Assembly: GCA_965224675.1 (NCBI GenBank)
Contig: CBDDAA010000004.1
Coordinates: 3,162,001-3,226,000, forward strand
Length of the DNA stretch: 64,000 nucleotides
Origin: UBA7957 sp965224675
GTDB taxonomy: Bacteria > Pseudomonadota > Gammaproteobacteria > Granulosicoccales > Granulosicoccaceae
Direction: 5' to 3'
The notes under the pieces were generated by a model, which saw nothing but the letters and a program-made list of their open reading frames with translations, did not search any database and was not told where the DNA came from. A program made the translations under genes and the position numbers. Each line of letters begins with the position of its first letter. Position 1 is the first letter of the stretch. This document shows, one piece after another, positions 26,664 through 37,191 of the stretch.

Positions 26664-28292
26664 TTATTTCTCCGAATAAGCCAGGGCGGCTTTAATATAG
26701 GATGTGAACAAGAGGTGACCATCTCGCGGATTTGATTTATATTCTGGATGAAACTGGCAGGCTATAAACCAGGGGTGATCCTTTAACTCAATGAGCTCCA
26801 CCAAAGCCTCAGCATCCTCTGATTCGCCTGAAAATACCAACCCGGCGTCGGTCAGTTGCTGACGATAGTTGTTATTAAATTCATAACGGTGACGATGACG
26901 CTCATTTATCTTGTCAGCAGCATAAATCGTCTGTACCTGAGACCCTGCTTTGAGCTGACAATTTTGACCACCCAAGCGCATAGTACCACCTAGATTCGAT
27001 AATTCGTTTCGATGCTCGGCTGCACCCTCATCGGTCATCCATTCTGTAACAAGCGCCAATACCGGACTTTCGGTATCGGGATCAAACTCGGTGCTGTTGG
27101 CATTATCGATGCCGGCGCAATGACGCGCATACTCAATCACCGCCACTTGCATGCCCAGGCAAATCCCAAGGTAGGGAACATTGTGTGTTCTTGCATATTG
27201 CACTGCCGCAATCTTACCTTCAACCCCCCTTGATCCAAAACCACCAGGAACCAGAATTGCGTCTAATTGCGCCAGACAGTTTATACCGTCGTGTTCTATT
27301 CGCTCTGAATCTATATAGTCTATTTTGACTTTACAGTTATTTTTTATTCCCGCATGCGAAAGTGCCTCATTGAGTGATTTGTAGGACTCCGTTAAATCGG
27401 TATATTTCCCAACCATGCCGATGGTCACCTGCTTTTGCGGATGTACAATTCCCTGAACAACAGCATCCCATTCCCGTAAATCCGCTGCAGGTAAATCCAA
27501 ACCGAATCGTTCAACCACAATTTTGTCCAAACCCTGCTCATGCAAAACACGCGGAATACTGTAAATACAGCCTACATCATAGGCAGAAATAACAGCTTCT
27601 TCAGGCACATTGGTGAAAAGTGCAATTTTTTTACGCTCAGCATCAGGAACAGGGCGGTCAGCACGACACAGCAAAATATCCGGCTGAATGCCAATCGAGC
27701 GCAACTCTTTTACCGAATGCTGTGTCGGTTTGGTTTTAATCTCGCCCGCTGAGGCAATATAAGGCACCAGCGTCAGATGCATAAAAAGCACATTACCATG
27801 TCCAAGCTCAATACCCATCTGCCGAATCGCTTCCAGAAAGGGCAGAGATTCAATGTCACCGACAGTACCACCAATTTCAACCAAAGCCACATCAACGCCC
27901 TCTGAACCTGTTTTCATCAAACGTTTAATTTCATCCGTGATATGAGGAATAACCTGAACCGTTGCACCCAGGTAATCACCGCGGCGTTCGCGTGCTATAA
28001 CATTCTCATAGACACGCCCAGCCGTGAAGTTATTTGCCTGACTGGTTTGTATACGGACGAATCGTTCATAATGCCCAAGGTCCAGATCCGTCTCCGCACC
28101 ATCCTGAGTGACAAAGACCTCGCCGTGTTGAAACGGACTCATGGTGCCGGGATCAACATTTATGTAAGGATCGAGTTTTAGGATGGTGACCTTAAGACCA
28201 CGTGCCTCTAACAAAGCACCTAATGAAGCCGCCGCTATTCCCTTACCCAGAGAAGAGACAACGCCACCTGTAACAAAAATATATCGTGTCAT
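26664..28292 (-). CDS. pyrG: CTP synthase PyrG
   Basis: A 542-residue two-domain enzyme that aminates UTP to CTP using glutamine. The synthetase domain starts RYIFVTGGVVSSLGKGIAAA and contains LDPYINVDPGTMSPFQHGEV and GGTVGDIESLPFLEAIRQ. The C-terminal class I amidotransferase has LVPGGFGSRGVEGKI, the nucleophile motif YLGICLGMQ and the His-Glu pair in CQFHPEY. Length and motifs are normal. It heads the pyrG-kdsA unit; 580 bases of non-coding DNA lie upstream. Confidence 0.96.
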   Translation of the reverse strand: MTRYIFVTGGVVSSLGKGIAAASLGALLEARGLKVTILKLDPYINVDPGTMSPFQHGEVFVTQDGAETDLDLGHYERFVRIQTSQANNFTAGRVYENVIARERRGDYLGATVQVIPHITDEIKRLMKTGSEGVDVALVEIGGTVGDIESLPFLEAIRQMGIELGHGNVLFMHLTLVPYIASAGEIKTKPTQHSVKELRSIGIQPDILLCRADRPVPDAERKKIALFTNVPEEAVISAYDVGCIYSIPRVLHEQGLDKIVVERFGLDLPAADLREWDAVVQGIVHPQKQVTIGMVGKYTDLTESYKSLNEALSHAGIKNNCKVKIDYIDSERIEHDGINCLAQLDAILVPGGFGSRGVEGKIAAVQYARTHNVPYLGICLGMQVAVIEYARHCAGIDNANSTEFDPDTESPVLALVTEWMTDEGAAEHRNELSNLGGTMRLGGQNCQLKAGSQVQTIYAADKINERHRHRYEFNNNYRQQLTDAGLVFSGESEDAEALVELIELKDHPWFIACQFHPEYKSNPRDGHLLFTSYIKAALAYSEK

Positions 28293-28872
28293 AACGCCTG
28301 AATCACCTTCGTGAAATTACGCACTATTACCTGAATCAGAGAAATCGCTGACTCAAACAGCAGGCATCGAGCACACGCGCTGCAATATAATGCTCACAGA
28401 AATAAAATTGAATAAACTGATTTCTTATAGGGAAGATGGTGGTTGCGTATATACAAAACCGAGAAACAACAGGCACCCTAAGAATGGGAGTACAGGATAA
28501 CAGAGTTAGCGAATATGAACAATATCCTCTTGTTTTGATAATAATTGGCAGCGTGTATTGTCCAGGCAGAATTTCAATTACGAATTTATGCCCGTATAAA
28601 ACATCTATTAGCGATGCCATACGCACCTGATTCAGAGATTACGCCATCACTTAATATTGAAGATCTATTGTGTTTTGAAGCTGACTGCGAGTTTTACACC
28701 TAAACCAACAAACAGAGTGCCGACTATTCTATCCAGCAAAATGTATTATTATTTTGTAACTTGTTACTCATGATTTCCAAGGTTGCAATGTGTAAGGAAG
28801 GCTGGCAGATTACTGAAGCGCAGACCGCACATAAGAATTTAACCTGGATGGAGGGGCCCTGCCAGAGGAGGC
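28293..28872. other. pyrG upstream region with gene-remnant DNA
   Basis: No intact gene. It contains the pyrG promoter side and, at 28665-28742, the C-terminal remnant of a LysE-type exporter. Several similar short strings (CCTGAATCA at about 28306 and 28331, CCTGATTCAG near 28626) hint at repeat debris. The large GTPase-like gene ends at its right border. Confidence 0.55.
28665..28742 (-). pseudogene. C-terminal remnant of a LysE/RhtB-type amino-acid exporter
   Basis: On the minus strand the last 25 codons before a TAG read ILLDRIVGTLFVGLGVKLAV and SFKTQ. This is the final membrane helix pattern of LysE/RhtB exporters. The frame is interrupted just upstream by TAA stops, and a neighbouring frame gives NKLQNNN, suggesting a frameshift before everything further upstream is lost. 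It lies about 130 bases from the end of the large GTPase-like gene, so it may mark the edge of an insertion. Confidence 0.45.
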
Positions 28873-31800
28873 TTAATTGCGTTGATAGATAGTGTGGCGA
28901 TCAAGTTCAGAGACAATTCTAAAACGCTCATATGCATCACTAACGGCAAGGATTCCCCGTGGATCATGCACAAAACAGCCACGCCCAACAAAGCGAATCT
29001 GCGAGCATAACGGATCAACATCTGCCACCTTAAACTGCTCAAACATAATCCTCTTGATCCAATTTGCCTGTCGCTTGCTATAGCTTTTTCCGAGTAATAC
29101 GGAGGAACAATGCACCTCTGAATACTTAAGTCCTGTCTCAATCACCGGTACACCCTCCTTAATGCTTATCCACCCTATCTCCTCCATATCCATAACAATG
29201 CGGTTCATCGTAGGCGAATCTTTAATCTTGACACTGTCCCCGAATAGATTCTCGAATTCGTCTGTCAATGTCTGGTCATCGAGAAATTGCCAAAAGCTCC
29301 TCTTCGTTGACCTCTTTACCATCATCGAAATAGACACGATAGCTTCGGAGTACGGACTACGCCCGGTATCCAGGTCATTTTTTTTGAACTTCTTCAATAC
29401 TCTGTCTTCGACAGAGACACGAATCCCGCCTTCGTCATTAAATGACACATCTGCAGAATGATTGATCGAGATTGGATCTTGGGCAAACTCATAAAACTGT
29501 GTGTTCTCGTTAAAATGCAGCGCAAAACGTGCATTACCCCGTAGTTGCAGAGAAACCATCATCTTCTTCGCTGAGCTGGACTTGCTCAGCTGCGGTATAT
29601 AGGCGTAGAGGGTGATATATTTTACCCCGGAGTACTCATCTGAACAGGGAAGCTGAAAGCTGGCAGGTTCACCCGTCAGCAGTTTCATCAATTCCAGTGG
29701 TGTGTCGGCAAATCTGAACTGGGCATAGGGTGAATCGATCCCGAAGGTCTGATACAGCCGCATATTATCGGTGCCTTGCAGCATAGTGCGGCCTTTCCAG
29801 AGCCAGTAGGCAATGGCATCGTTCTGTGCACATGCCTTCCGGCTGGCCTGTTCTAAAGTGTCTTTACTGTTTATGGCAAAAGCATCAAGACCGGACAGTG
29901 ATCCATATCCGAATGGAAACGACCACAGAAGAAAAGCATTCAACTCCATCTGGCAGAGGTACTGTAATCGGGTCAGCTCAATGGCTTTGAGGAAAGCGGA
30001 TTCTTCTTCTGTCCATTTCTGCTGCCCCCCGGTGGACAGACCATAGATCAATTCACCCATTGCACGCTGATCCAGTTTTACTTCAATCTTTTCGAAGATT
30101 TCCACCTGGGTCTGCAAGACATCCAGTATGTCGTTATAGGTTCTTTCCAACGAGGCTGTGCTGTTGACTATTGAAAAACCGTCCTTCAATTCAGCGATCA
30201 TGTTGCGGAATTTATGTTTAAATTCAAGTTTTTTCACACTGAGTCTAAAGCTGTCTGCATTTTTCAATGCGGATTGTTCAGAACCAAGAAACGGTTTAAG
30301 ATCTTCATATATAGTCGTCTGCTGATAGTGCGTGGTTCTATTATGCAGATCAATCAGATGCTCGATACTGCGTTGCGCTGCCTCAATGGCTCGTTGTGTT
30401 TCCTGTATCTCGGCTTTAAATTTTTTGGAAATATCCCAGACCGCACTGGCTACTTCATATATTCCCTTACCCACCTGATAGGTGGCTTTTGCCCGCTTCA
30501 CCCATAGCTCACGTTTCGCCCTGTCAGCACGCTCTTCCAGCAGCGCAGAATGCCCCATGAGGGATTTCAATTTTCTTTTGTTGGTGGCCTGTTGTGCTTG
30601 CTTTCTGAGAACATCAAGCTCTGCCTTCCTGATATCAATCCTGATATCGAACTGGCTTTCGATGTCATCGTACATTCTATCATCAACTGAATCGGGCTCA
30701 TCGGGCATTTCCTTGCCCTTGCCTTTCACGTCATAACCCGCTAATTGCAACGTCTTTTGCAACTGCCGCCGTTGCTCTTGCGGTAATGCGGGATCAGCAA
30801 ATTCGCTTTCCCATTTGATGATATTTTCAGCAAGTGCCAGCTGATGTTCGTCGTAGTCTTTCTGTCGGGCCAAGTCTTCCGCGTTTATCCTGGCTAAGGC
30901 CTGCTGTCGTTCGGCGACATTAACACCATCTATTGCCGGCAGGGCCATGCTGTCCTCTGCAAGCCTGGCATTGGTTTTAGCCAGTTCACGTTCGTGCTGC
31001 AATGTGTTTCTAAGCTGCTCGATTGATATATGCGTTGACTCTGAATTCTCGGCCAGATTGATCATCATATCCCCGGCGCTTGACAACATGTCCCCGGCGC
31101 CAGAGAGGGTCGACCCTACTTTCAACGTGCCCTTGAGAACAGTAAATACCATCTGTTTGCGCATTTCCGTTTCCAACGCGGCGCGCTGATTGAAAAGATC
31201 TTTTGCGTTGTTCTCAGCCTCTTGCCCCATCAATTTGATGTTACGCAGCATCGCAGTAATATCTTGCCCGGATTGATCTATCAGCTGATCGATACGCCGC
31301 TCAAGTTCAACAATCTGGTGGTTACCGGATTCAATCTGACTGGCTATGCGCTCCCTGAACTGGTCGTTGTAGACTTGCTTTTTTTTCTCCAGAGCGATCG
31401 CATCACGTGCCTTGCTTAGCGTATTTGCAATCTGTTCAGTTAACGATACAAGGTTGACCACACGGTTGCCACGCTGACTACCGCCCAGCAGACGTTCTTC
31501 GATAAATGTCATCTTTTGCAATATGGCAAAGAGAATGAAACGCCAGCCTGCACTCTCTTCGCCTGGGTTTAGCTGCAGCACTGCATTCTGAAGATCTCGA
31601 TACAGCGCCAGGCAGTTATTTAAGTAAAGATTCTCTCGCTCGCTACCCAGTTCCAATCGCAGTTGTTCTTCCAGTTTGGTGAGTAGAACGAACACAAATG
31701 TGGTTGACAGTGTCGTCGGTGATAGAAGCGCACGTCGAATAGGTTTGAAAGTGTTGGATTGGCGTTGTGAAAACGACACTCTTATTACAAGATTTGCCAT

Positions 31801-34464
31801 CAGTTCGTTTATCTGCAGAGCCTGATCATTAAGCAGTAGCTCGGGATTGTGAACATACTCATCCGAACCTACTTTGCCACTGTTGCCTGGGGCACCGGAT
31901 TGACCCTCTTTGCCCGAATGCGCCCGACCATCAGCGGATTGCGTGTTATCGCTGGTTTGCAGTGATTCAAGTACGCCAGGATAGTTTTTCCAGACGCTGG
32001 CCAGCGCACGGCCATCATCATATTCATTGGAATGAACAACGCCATTGATACGGCGAAACCAACCCGCATTGAAGTAAGCTACATAGTGCTGATCTTCATC
32101 CGGTTTGGATTGATCGAAACGTGATTGCCACTGCCTGCTGAATCCGTGATAACCCCCTTTACCACCCGACCCAAAGTCTCCCGTCCTGCCAGCTACACCA
32201 GGCTCGCCATGGTTGCCGTTTTCGTGGTCAAGCTTAATCTGTTGACTCTGCACACCAAATACTGCCAGCTTGCCTGCGACGCTGCCTCGACCCGCATTGC
32301 CGCCAGCTCCAGCCCGACCACCATCGCCGCCGATCAGACCCTCCCCGGCTCGGAAATACTTGAGCGTGACACCCTCAAATTTGGGTGCTGAAGGTGGCAG
32401 GGGTAAGTCAGTATTTTCCCAAACACCCAACCACTCGGAGCTCTTCGGCCTGCTGATGGCCGCGTCGGGTCCGACATCACCTGGCTTGCCTGTCTTGCCG
32501 TCACCACCACTTTGCCCATTACCACCATCGCCACCATGACTGCGTAGTGTCAGATGGCCCTCACCAAGAATGTTGGAAACCACGAGCACGATATCACCGG
32601 CCGTGCTGGCATCGGAACCGGCTTCACCCGGCTTACCATCATCTCCAAACATTTCACCGTCTGATGCCGTGGAATCTGCAGGGCTGTCACCTGAATGCCC
32701 ACCTACGTCGATTTTTCGTGGCTGGTTATCAAGCATCAGGGTGGGCGAACAAATTATAATGTTCTTGCCACTAAAGCGGTTGCTAGAAAGGTCACAATCC
32801 ATATAAATATGGCTTGGGGCAAGTATCTGAATCGTTTGGATGCTGCCGTCAAGGTAGCCCAACACGACATCCAGTATCTCTGTCATCGTGACCATGTCAG
32901 TGCGCACTTCTACTAACAGAATGCCCTTCTTCGGTTCTGGCCGGCTAATTCTGAGTTGTACTGGCTCAAGCACGCACTCTCTGATCGATTGCAGCAGTGA
33001 TGTCTGGGCACCGAGATGCTCTATGGTTTCAATCAGACTGGCGACAGGCATCACCTCTGGCATCAGGGGCAAGACAGGTGATGTAATCTTAGCGCCAGAG
33101 AGAAGGCTGATCACAGTAGAGAAATCCTTCGTGGTCAGTTCTTGTTTAATTAAAACTCTGCGTGTGAAAGCCGCTTGACGGAAATCGATCATTGTAAAAC
33201 AATGTCGAAGTGCCGCCAGGGTGAGTTCAATACGTCGTTTATTGAGCAGACTTGTCGAATCAGTCAGCGAGTCATGCACGCGAGACTTGAGATCCACATC
33301 AACCTGCAGGATGGGTGAGTGCTGGGCGTAAGTGGTCAATCGTGCCAGCCGACGGCCCAATACCAGTAATTCAGACCTGGACTTGTCTAATCCGGGTTGC
33401 GCCAATGCAAGACTGACCTCCAGGCTATACACATTGAAGATGGATTGCAAGCGCTGTTGAAAACCGTGCAGCGATTGCTTGATAACATCAAGCTCAGCAA
33501 GCACGTTGGTATCGCTGATTCGCTTGTCTATCGCAACTACATTCTCTTCCAACAGTAGGCCAAAGCGTTCTCGAAATGCCTGCCGTTTGTGTTTGATCGC
33601 TTGGTTTAATGCAATCAGGCTGTCGGCTGAGAGGCCCAGGCGGACCTTTGCTTTTAACAGTTTAACAAGTGCATCGATACGGGCAAACAGATCGGCCCGA
33701 CTTTCCGGTTTTAGCGGATTACACACTGCCAGGTGTTCGGTGCCTTCAAGCATGTTTGCAACCATCGCGCGAGTCGCTTGATCTGTGTGGTCCAGAACGG
33801 GCGCAAGTTTTTTACGCACCAACTGCTCGCTTAGATTTTCAGGAATTTTATTTATTAAAAACAGTACGCTGGGGCCAAAGCTGCTGAAATCAGGGAACAT
33901 TCTCTGCAGATGACGTGCTGTATCCTTGAGTTCGCGGTAGCGCCCCGGTTTGATCCAGGTATATTCGATAACCACGATCACCGCTCGTAAACTGGCTGCG
34001 CGGTCGCAAACATACTGCGTAGTCACTGCACCACATATATCGTGAACCGGACTACGGTTGTCGTTAAAGCCCGGGCAATCACAGAGTGCATAGTCACGAC
34101 CAGGCATATCGGCGATGTCGGGATAAAGCGTATTCGACAAAACATCGTTGCCGATAGCATCAGGTGCATCATCGGACTCTATGCTCGTGGTTTCTTCGCC
34201 TTCGTCGATGACAAGACGCAAACGATCACCATACAGGTAGCGAACAATTGTGCTCTTACCCACGCCGGTAGCGCCAAGCACAAGAACAAGGCTGCGTTGT
34301 TCTACAGACTGCCTCTCAAGTGCGCTCATACCCTGCTGCACCAGAGCATCAATATCGTCAATCAGATCGCGATGCCCCTCCTTAGCAGTTGCTGCAGTAC
34401 CACTGCCAATAGGCCGTAATTCCTGATCTGATCTTTCGAAGGCCGTATGTCGCGGTATGATCAA
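28873..34464 (-). CDS. giant P-loop GTPase-like protein with glycine-rich tract and coiled coils
   Basis: A 1863-residue protein. Residues about 57-280 form a GTPase-like domain: P-loop LVLGATGVGKST (64-72), Walker B/G3-like ALCDCPGFNDNR (about 127-137) and a G4-like FLINKIPENL. A helical stretch follows, then a beta segment (YMDCDLSSNRFSGKNIIICS). Residues about 590-870 are a collagen-like Gly-rich tract (GGDGGNGQSGGDGKTGKPGD, GSGGKGGYHGFS). Long coiled coils span about 1090-1500, and a beta-rich domain ends the protein. There is no signal peptide or clear membrane helix. The start is TTG at 34464 with GGAG about ten bases upstream; it lies 90 bases after a shorter relative that shares the GTPase, beta segment and Gly-rich tract. 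Dynamin-, AIG1- or interferon-inducible GTPase-like roles are possible but unproven. Confidence 0.85.
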   Translation of the reverse strand: MIIPRHTAFERSDQELRPIGSGTAATAKEGHRDLIDDIDALVQQGMSALERQSVEQRSLVLVLGATGVGKSTIVRYLYGDRLRLVIDEGEETTSIESDDAPDAIGNDVLSNTLYPDIADMPGRDYALCDCPGFNDNRSPVHDICGAVTTQYVCDRAASLRAVIVVIEYTWIKPGRYRELKDTARHLQRMFPDFSSFGPSVLFLINKIPENLSEQLVRKKLAPVLDHTDQATRAMVANMLEGTEHLAVCNPLKPESRADLFARIDALVKLLKAKVRLGLSADSLIALNQAIKHKRQAFRERFGLLLEENVVAIDKRISDTNVLAELDVIKQSLHGFQQRLQSIFNVYSLEVSLALAQPGLDKSRSELLVLGRRLARLTTYAQHSPILQVDVDLKSRVHDSLTDSTSLLNKRRIELTLAALRHCFTMIDFRQAAFTRRVLIKQELTTKDFSTVISLLSGAKITSPVLPLMPEVMPVASLIETIEHLGAQTSLLQSIRECVLEPVQLRISRPEPKKGILLVEVRTDMVTMTEILDVVLGYLDGSIQTIQILAPSHIYMDCDLSSNRFSGKNIIICSPTLMLDNQPRKIDVGGHSGDSPADSTASDGEMFGDDGKPGEAGSDASTAGDIVLVVSNILGEGHLTLRSHGGDGGNGQSGGDGKTGKPGDVGPDAAISRPKSSEWLGVWENTDLPLPPSAPKFEGVTLKYFRAGEGLIGGDGGRAGAGGNAGRGSVAGKLAVFGVQSQQIKLDHENGNHGEPGVAGRTGDFGSGGKGGYHGFSRQWQSRFDQSKPDEDQHYVAYFNAGWFRRINGVVHSNEYDDGRALASVWKNYPGVLESLQTSDNTQSADGRAHSGKEGQSGAPGNSGKVGSDEYVHNPELLLNDQALQINELMANLVIRVSFSQRQSNTFKPIRRALLSPTTLSTTFVFVLLTKLEEQLRLELGSERENLYLNNCLALYRDLQNAVLQLNPGEESAGWRFILFAILQKMTFIEERLLGGSQRGNRVVNLVSLTEQIANTLSKARDAIALEKKKQVYNDQFRERIASQIESGNHQIVELERRIDQLIDQSGQDITAMLRNIKLMGQEAENNAKDLFNQRAALETEMRKQMVFTVLKGTLKVGSTLSGAGDMLSSAGDMMINLAENSESTHISIEQLRNTLQHERELAKTNARLAEDSMALPAIDGVNVAERQQALARINAEDLARQKDYDEHQLALAENIIKWESEFADPALPQEQRRQLQKTLQLAGYDVKGKGKEMPDEPDSVDDRMYDDIESQFDIRIDIRKAELDVLRKQAQQATNKRKLKSLMGHSALLEERADRAKRELWVKRAKATYQVGKGIYEVASAVWDISKKFKAEIQETQRAIEAAQRSIEHLIDLHNRTTHYQQTTIYEDLKPFLGSEQSALKNADSFRLSVKKLEFKHKFRNMIAELKDGFSIVNSTASLERTYNDILDVLQTQVEIFEKIEVKLDQRAMGELIYGLSTGGQQKWTEEESAFLKAIELTRLQYLCQMELNAFLLWSFPFGYGSLSGLDAFAINSKDTLEQASRKACAQNDAIAYWLWKGRTMLQGTDNMRLYQTFGIDSPYAQFRFADTPLELMKLLTGEPASFQLPCSDEYSGVKYITLYAYIPQLSKSSSAKKMMVSLQLRGNARFALHFNENTQFYEFAQDPISINHSADVSFNDEGGIRVSVEDRVLKKFKKNDLDTGRSPYSEAIVSISMMVKRSTKRSFWQFLDDQTLTDEFENLFGDSVKIKDSPTMNRIVMDMEEIGWISIKEGVPVIETGLKYSEVHCSSVLLGKSYSKRQANWIKRIMFEQFKVADVDPLCSQIRFVGRGCFVHDPRGILAVSDAYERFRIVSELDRHTIYQRN

Positions 34465-34554
34465 CTGACTACTACTCCAAATCCAGTGACGATTTCAGCA
34501 CAAATTCCTTTGTCGTCATAGCGCGCCATCTGTATGGTGTAATCAGGTATTGAA

Positions 34555-37191
34555 CTATTCAACATCGAATGAGGAACATAATGCCTTGAACTCGGCGGCA
34601 ATTCGTTCTGTGTCAATACGGCGTACAGGGGGCTGACGATGCTGTTGCTTATAAATTGACCCTCTGAGCCCATCAAGTCCGTCTTCTGCATATTGTCGGG
34701 GCGGACCCTCCTGCAACGGTTTATCGCTCCGTTGTTCTTTGTAGGGGCCCGAGATCTGACCCTTACTCTTGAGTAAATTATTGTTGAAGTATCCTCGGAA
34801 CCAGGTGGGTGTACCGCGAATCCAGTTTGGGCCTTTCTTGATCAGGGAATAGCCGTGATAACCGCCTTTGCCACCCTTGCCACCCACCCCGGGTTGCCCA
34901 TCAGGTCCATCGCTTCCATCTTTGTCTATTACGTAAACTTTTTCAGAGGGTTCTGGCAGTTGACTGACCGCACCATGATGTCCACCCGGGCCCCCATAAC
35001 CTGCAGAGGCACCTCTGCCACCCTGCAGCGCCAACGGCGCGGTTGTTCCCCACCAGGCCGCTCTATCCCCACCTATCGACGAACCAAACCTATGCGCCCA
35101 GTCAGGCCTGCCGACCCATATTGCATCCTTGCCATTGAGTTGCCGGGTCTGATCCGCACCGGTCTTGCCATCATGCCCCCTGGTACCATCTCCGCCATTA
35201 GCCATCAGAGTCAGTGCATAACCTTGTATCCCGTGCGTAGATATCACCAGGATGTTACCGGCCGGATTGCCGGCTCTTCCTGCCTTACCATCATTGCCGG
35301 TCGATTGCTGGCGGCGCTGGCCGCTGACATTAATAGTACAACTCTCGCACGTCTCAATCTTGCTTGCCGCAACAATTACGTTCTTGCCGCCTGCCAGTTC
35401 TTGATCAATGTCAGCATCACAGTACAGCGTCCCCGAGATATAAAATCGCAGTTCTGTCGCCTTTATGTTGAACCTCATGGGTCGCAATGCCTCAAGCATT
35501 TGCGACAATGCCACATTTGGCATATTGGCAGTAATCAGCATCGATTCGGCTTGTATTTCCTGGTGTGTAGGTAGATTGAACGGCCTGATGAAAGAACGCA
35601 GTAACACCTCTCGCAGCGCTTGCCGGCCTGAGGGTATTGCAATTAATGTATCCAATGATTTATTAAAGTGCTGCGCATCTTCGCCGTGCAGTTCTTTGGT
35701 GATTGGTGAACACAATTCGATCGACAGCGGTTGCTGGCTGTCGGTCAGTACATTTTCCAGTTTGTCCTTTATTGCAAGAACCTTGCACTGCACCGGGTAC
35801 CTGCCTAGTACTTCCTTAATCTCCTTCAACAAACCGGGTATTCGTCGCTTATTAGCTAAGCTATAAAGCTCGTTCAGATCTCGCTGAAAAGCGGTTAGCA
35901 TTGTGCGATCAATGCTCGGTTTATCCCCATCACCGTCCTGAAAAAAATGCCGAAGATCTTCTACTAACTGATGCTGACGATCAAGCTTGTCAAGACGCGC
36001 AAGCAGCGACGCGTCCGCCTCACTTCGTTGCACATTGATGACAGGGGCAACGATGTACGGTCGTGGCAGTGAAACCAGAAGTTCTTCAAGCAGCGGCGTA
36101 TCACCAAGCTCTGCACACGCTGAACGAATCCCGGCGAGTTCATCCAGTAGACGTTCCAAAGCGTCATCAGGGGTCGCCGCTATCCATTGTTCAAACCAGA
36201 TCCGATATGATTGACGGGTTTCATCAAGGTTGTCGAGCAATGCTTTTGTTTCACGACCGATCAGCTCAGACAGGGAATACTTCGCATCACCATATATCGG
36301 ATAGTTGAAGCTCTGCTGTGGATTTCTAACCGTCTTTAAAGCGGCAATCCTGTCCAGAACCACTGCCCGACCTTCATTGTCAAGTGGATTACAATAGAGC
36401 AGCGAACGACCGTCGTCCTCAATCATGGTTTCAAACAACCAGGCAGCCTCGCCAAACCGGCTCGATTCTTTGAGTACCTTCCAGTGTTTGTTCAACAATC
36501 TGATCAGATTAGAGCGCTTTTTTGAATGAGAATGGGTCTTAGTCACCAGGAAAATCAGAGAACCACTGTAGTTTTGCGGCTTGGTAAACAAATCACCCAG
36601 AATCGGCAGAAGATTTCCCAGGTTGGGCAGCTTCGAACTGGTCAGATCATCTATCTCGATAAGAATAACGATTGCTCTTATCGTATTCGCCTTGGCGAAA
36701 ACGGAACCAAGCGTGTAGGCTGATGCAACGTCATACTCATCACCACGAGTATCCTCAAAGCCAGCTGTGTCGCAGAAAAGAAACGCTTCATTGGTGCGCG
36801 GTGCAACGATCTTTGGAAACTTGGTTTCAGAGTCCAGGCCATGCCCGATATCGACAACTGGGTCTTCACATCCAATTGTGAAGTCGTCATCGTCATCATT
36901 CTCGACTATTCTGGTCATTCGGCAGCCGGCCAGATAGTTGATAGCCGTACTCTTACCACTACCTGATGCACCAAGAAACAGGACTATATCCATGTCCACC
37001 GCCTTATCCGCCTGACTCTTACCTTTTCTTACAAGCTCACGGATAAGATCAAAATTCAAAGCAGTACTGGTAACAGCTTGCGCGCTCTCAGCAACTGTAA
37101 AGAAACTCCCCTGGCCTTTCGACGAGTCCTCTGGCGGTAGTTCCTGAAGCCAACGTAACTCGCTCAAAGGAATTCGGTCAGTGCCCGTCAA
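34555..37191 (-). CDS. P-loop GTPase-like protein with glycine-rich tract (shorter partner)
   Basis: An approximately 878-residue relative of the giant protein downstream. The GTPase-like domain has VLFLGASGSGKSTAINYLAG near residue 74-93, a G3-like FLFCDTAGFEDTRGDEYDVA and a G4-like FLVTKTHSHS. A helical region follows, then the conserved segment SGTLYCDADIDQELAGGKNV, and a collagen-like tract over the last 230 residues (GPGGHHGA, GSDGPDGQPGVGGKGGKGGY). It has no coiled-coil extension. I chose TTG at 37191 because GGGGGGA lies six bases upstream; another TTG at 37206 is possible and no ATG fits. It is promoter-proximal, with the giant gene 90 bases behind, so the two form an operon. Function unknown. 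Confidence 0.85.
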   Translation of the reverse strand: MTGTDRIPLSELRWLQELPPEDSSKGQGSFFTVAESAQAVTSTALNFDLIRELVRKGKSQADKAVDMDIVLFLGASGSGKSTAINYLAGCRMTRIVENDDDDDFTIGCEDPVVDIGHGLDSETKFPKIVAPRTNEAFLFCDTAGFEDTRGDEYDVASAYTLGSVFAKANTIRAIVILIEIDDLTSSKLPNLGNLLPILGDLFTKPQNYSGSLIFLVTKTHSHSKKRSNLIRLLNKHWKVLKESSRFGEAAWLFETMIEDDGRSLLYCNPLDNEGRAVVLDRIAALKTVRNPQQSFNYPIYGDAKYSLSELIGRETKALLDNLDETRQSYRIWFEQWIAATPDDALERLLDELAGIRSACAELGDTPLLEELLVSLPRPYIVAPVINVQRSEADASLLARLDKLDRQHQLVEDLRHFFQDGDGDKPSIDRTMLTAFQRDLNELYSLANKRRIPGLLKEIKEVLGRYPVQCKVLAIKDKLENVLTDSQQPLSIELCSPITKELHGEDAQHFNKSLDTLIAIPSGRQALREVLLRSFIRPFNLPTHQEIQAESMLITANMPNVALSQMLEALRPMRFNIKATELRFYISGTLYCDADIDQELAGGKNVIVAASKIETCESCTINVSGQRRQQSTGNDGKAGRAGNPAGNILVISTHGIQGYALTLMANGGDGTRGHDGKTGADQTRQLNGKDAIWVGRPDWAHRFGSSIGGDRAAWWGTTAPLALQGGRGASAGYGGPGGHHGAVSQLPEPSEKVYVIDKDGSDGPDGQPGVGGKGGKGGYHGYSLIKKGPNWIRGTPTWFRGYFNNNLLKSKGQISGPYKEQRSDKPLQEGPPRQYAEDGLDGLRGSIYKQQHRQPPVRRIDTERIAAEFKALCSSFDVE

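Noticed and set aside
34461..34691. A 76-codon minus-strand frame bridging the gap between the two GTPase-like genes
   Set aside because: It overlaps the end of the 883-residue frame and the start of the giant gene, has no Shine-Dalgarno and no domain-like sequence.
32125..35866. Long plus-strand open frames rich in Pro, Ala and Ser opposite the GTPase-like genes
   Set aside because: They are antisense shadows of the Gly-rich coding tracts, whose codon composition removes stop codons on the other strand; no start signals or domains.
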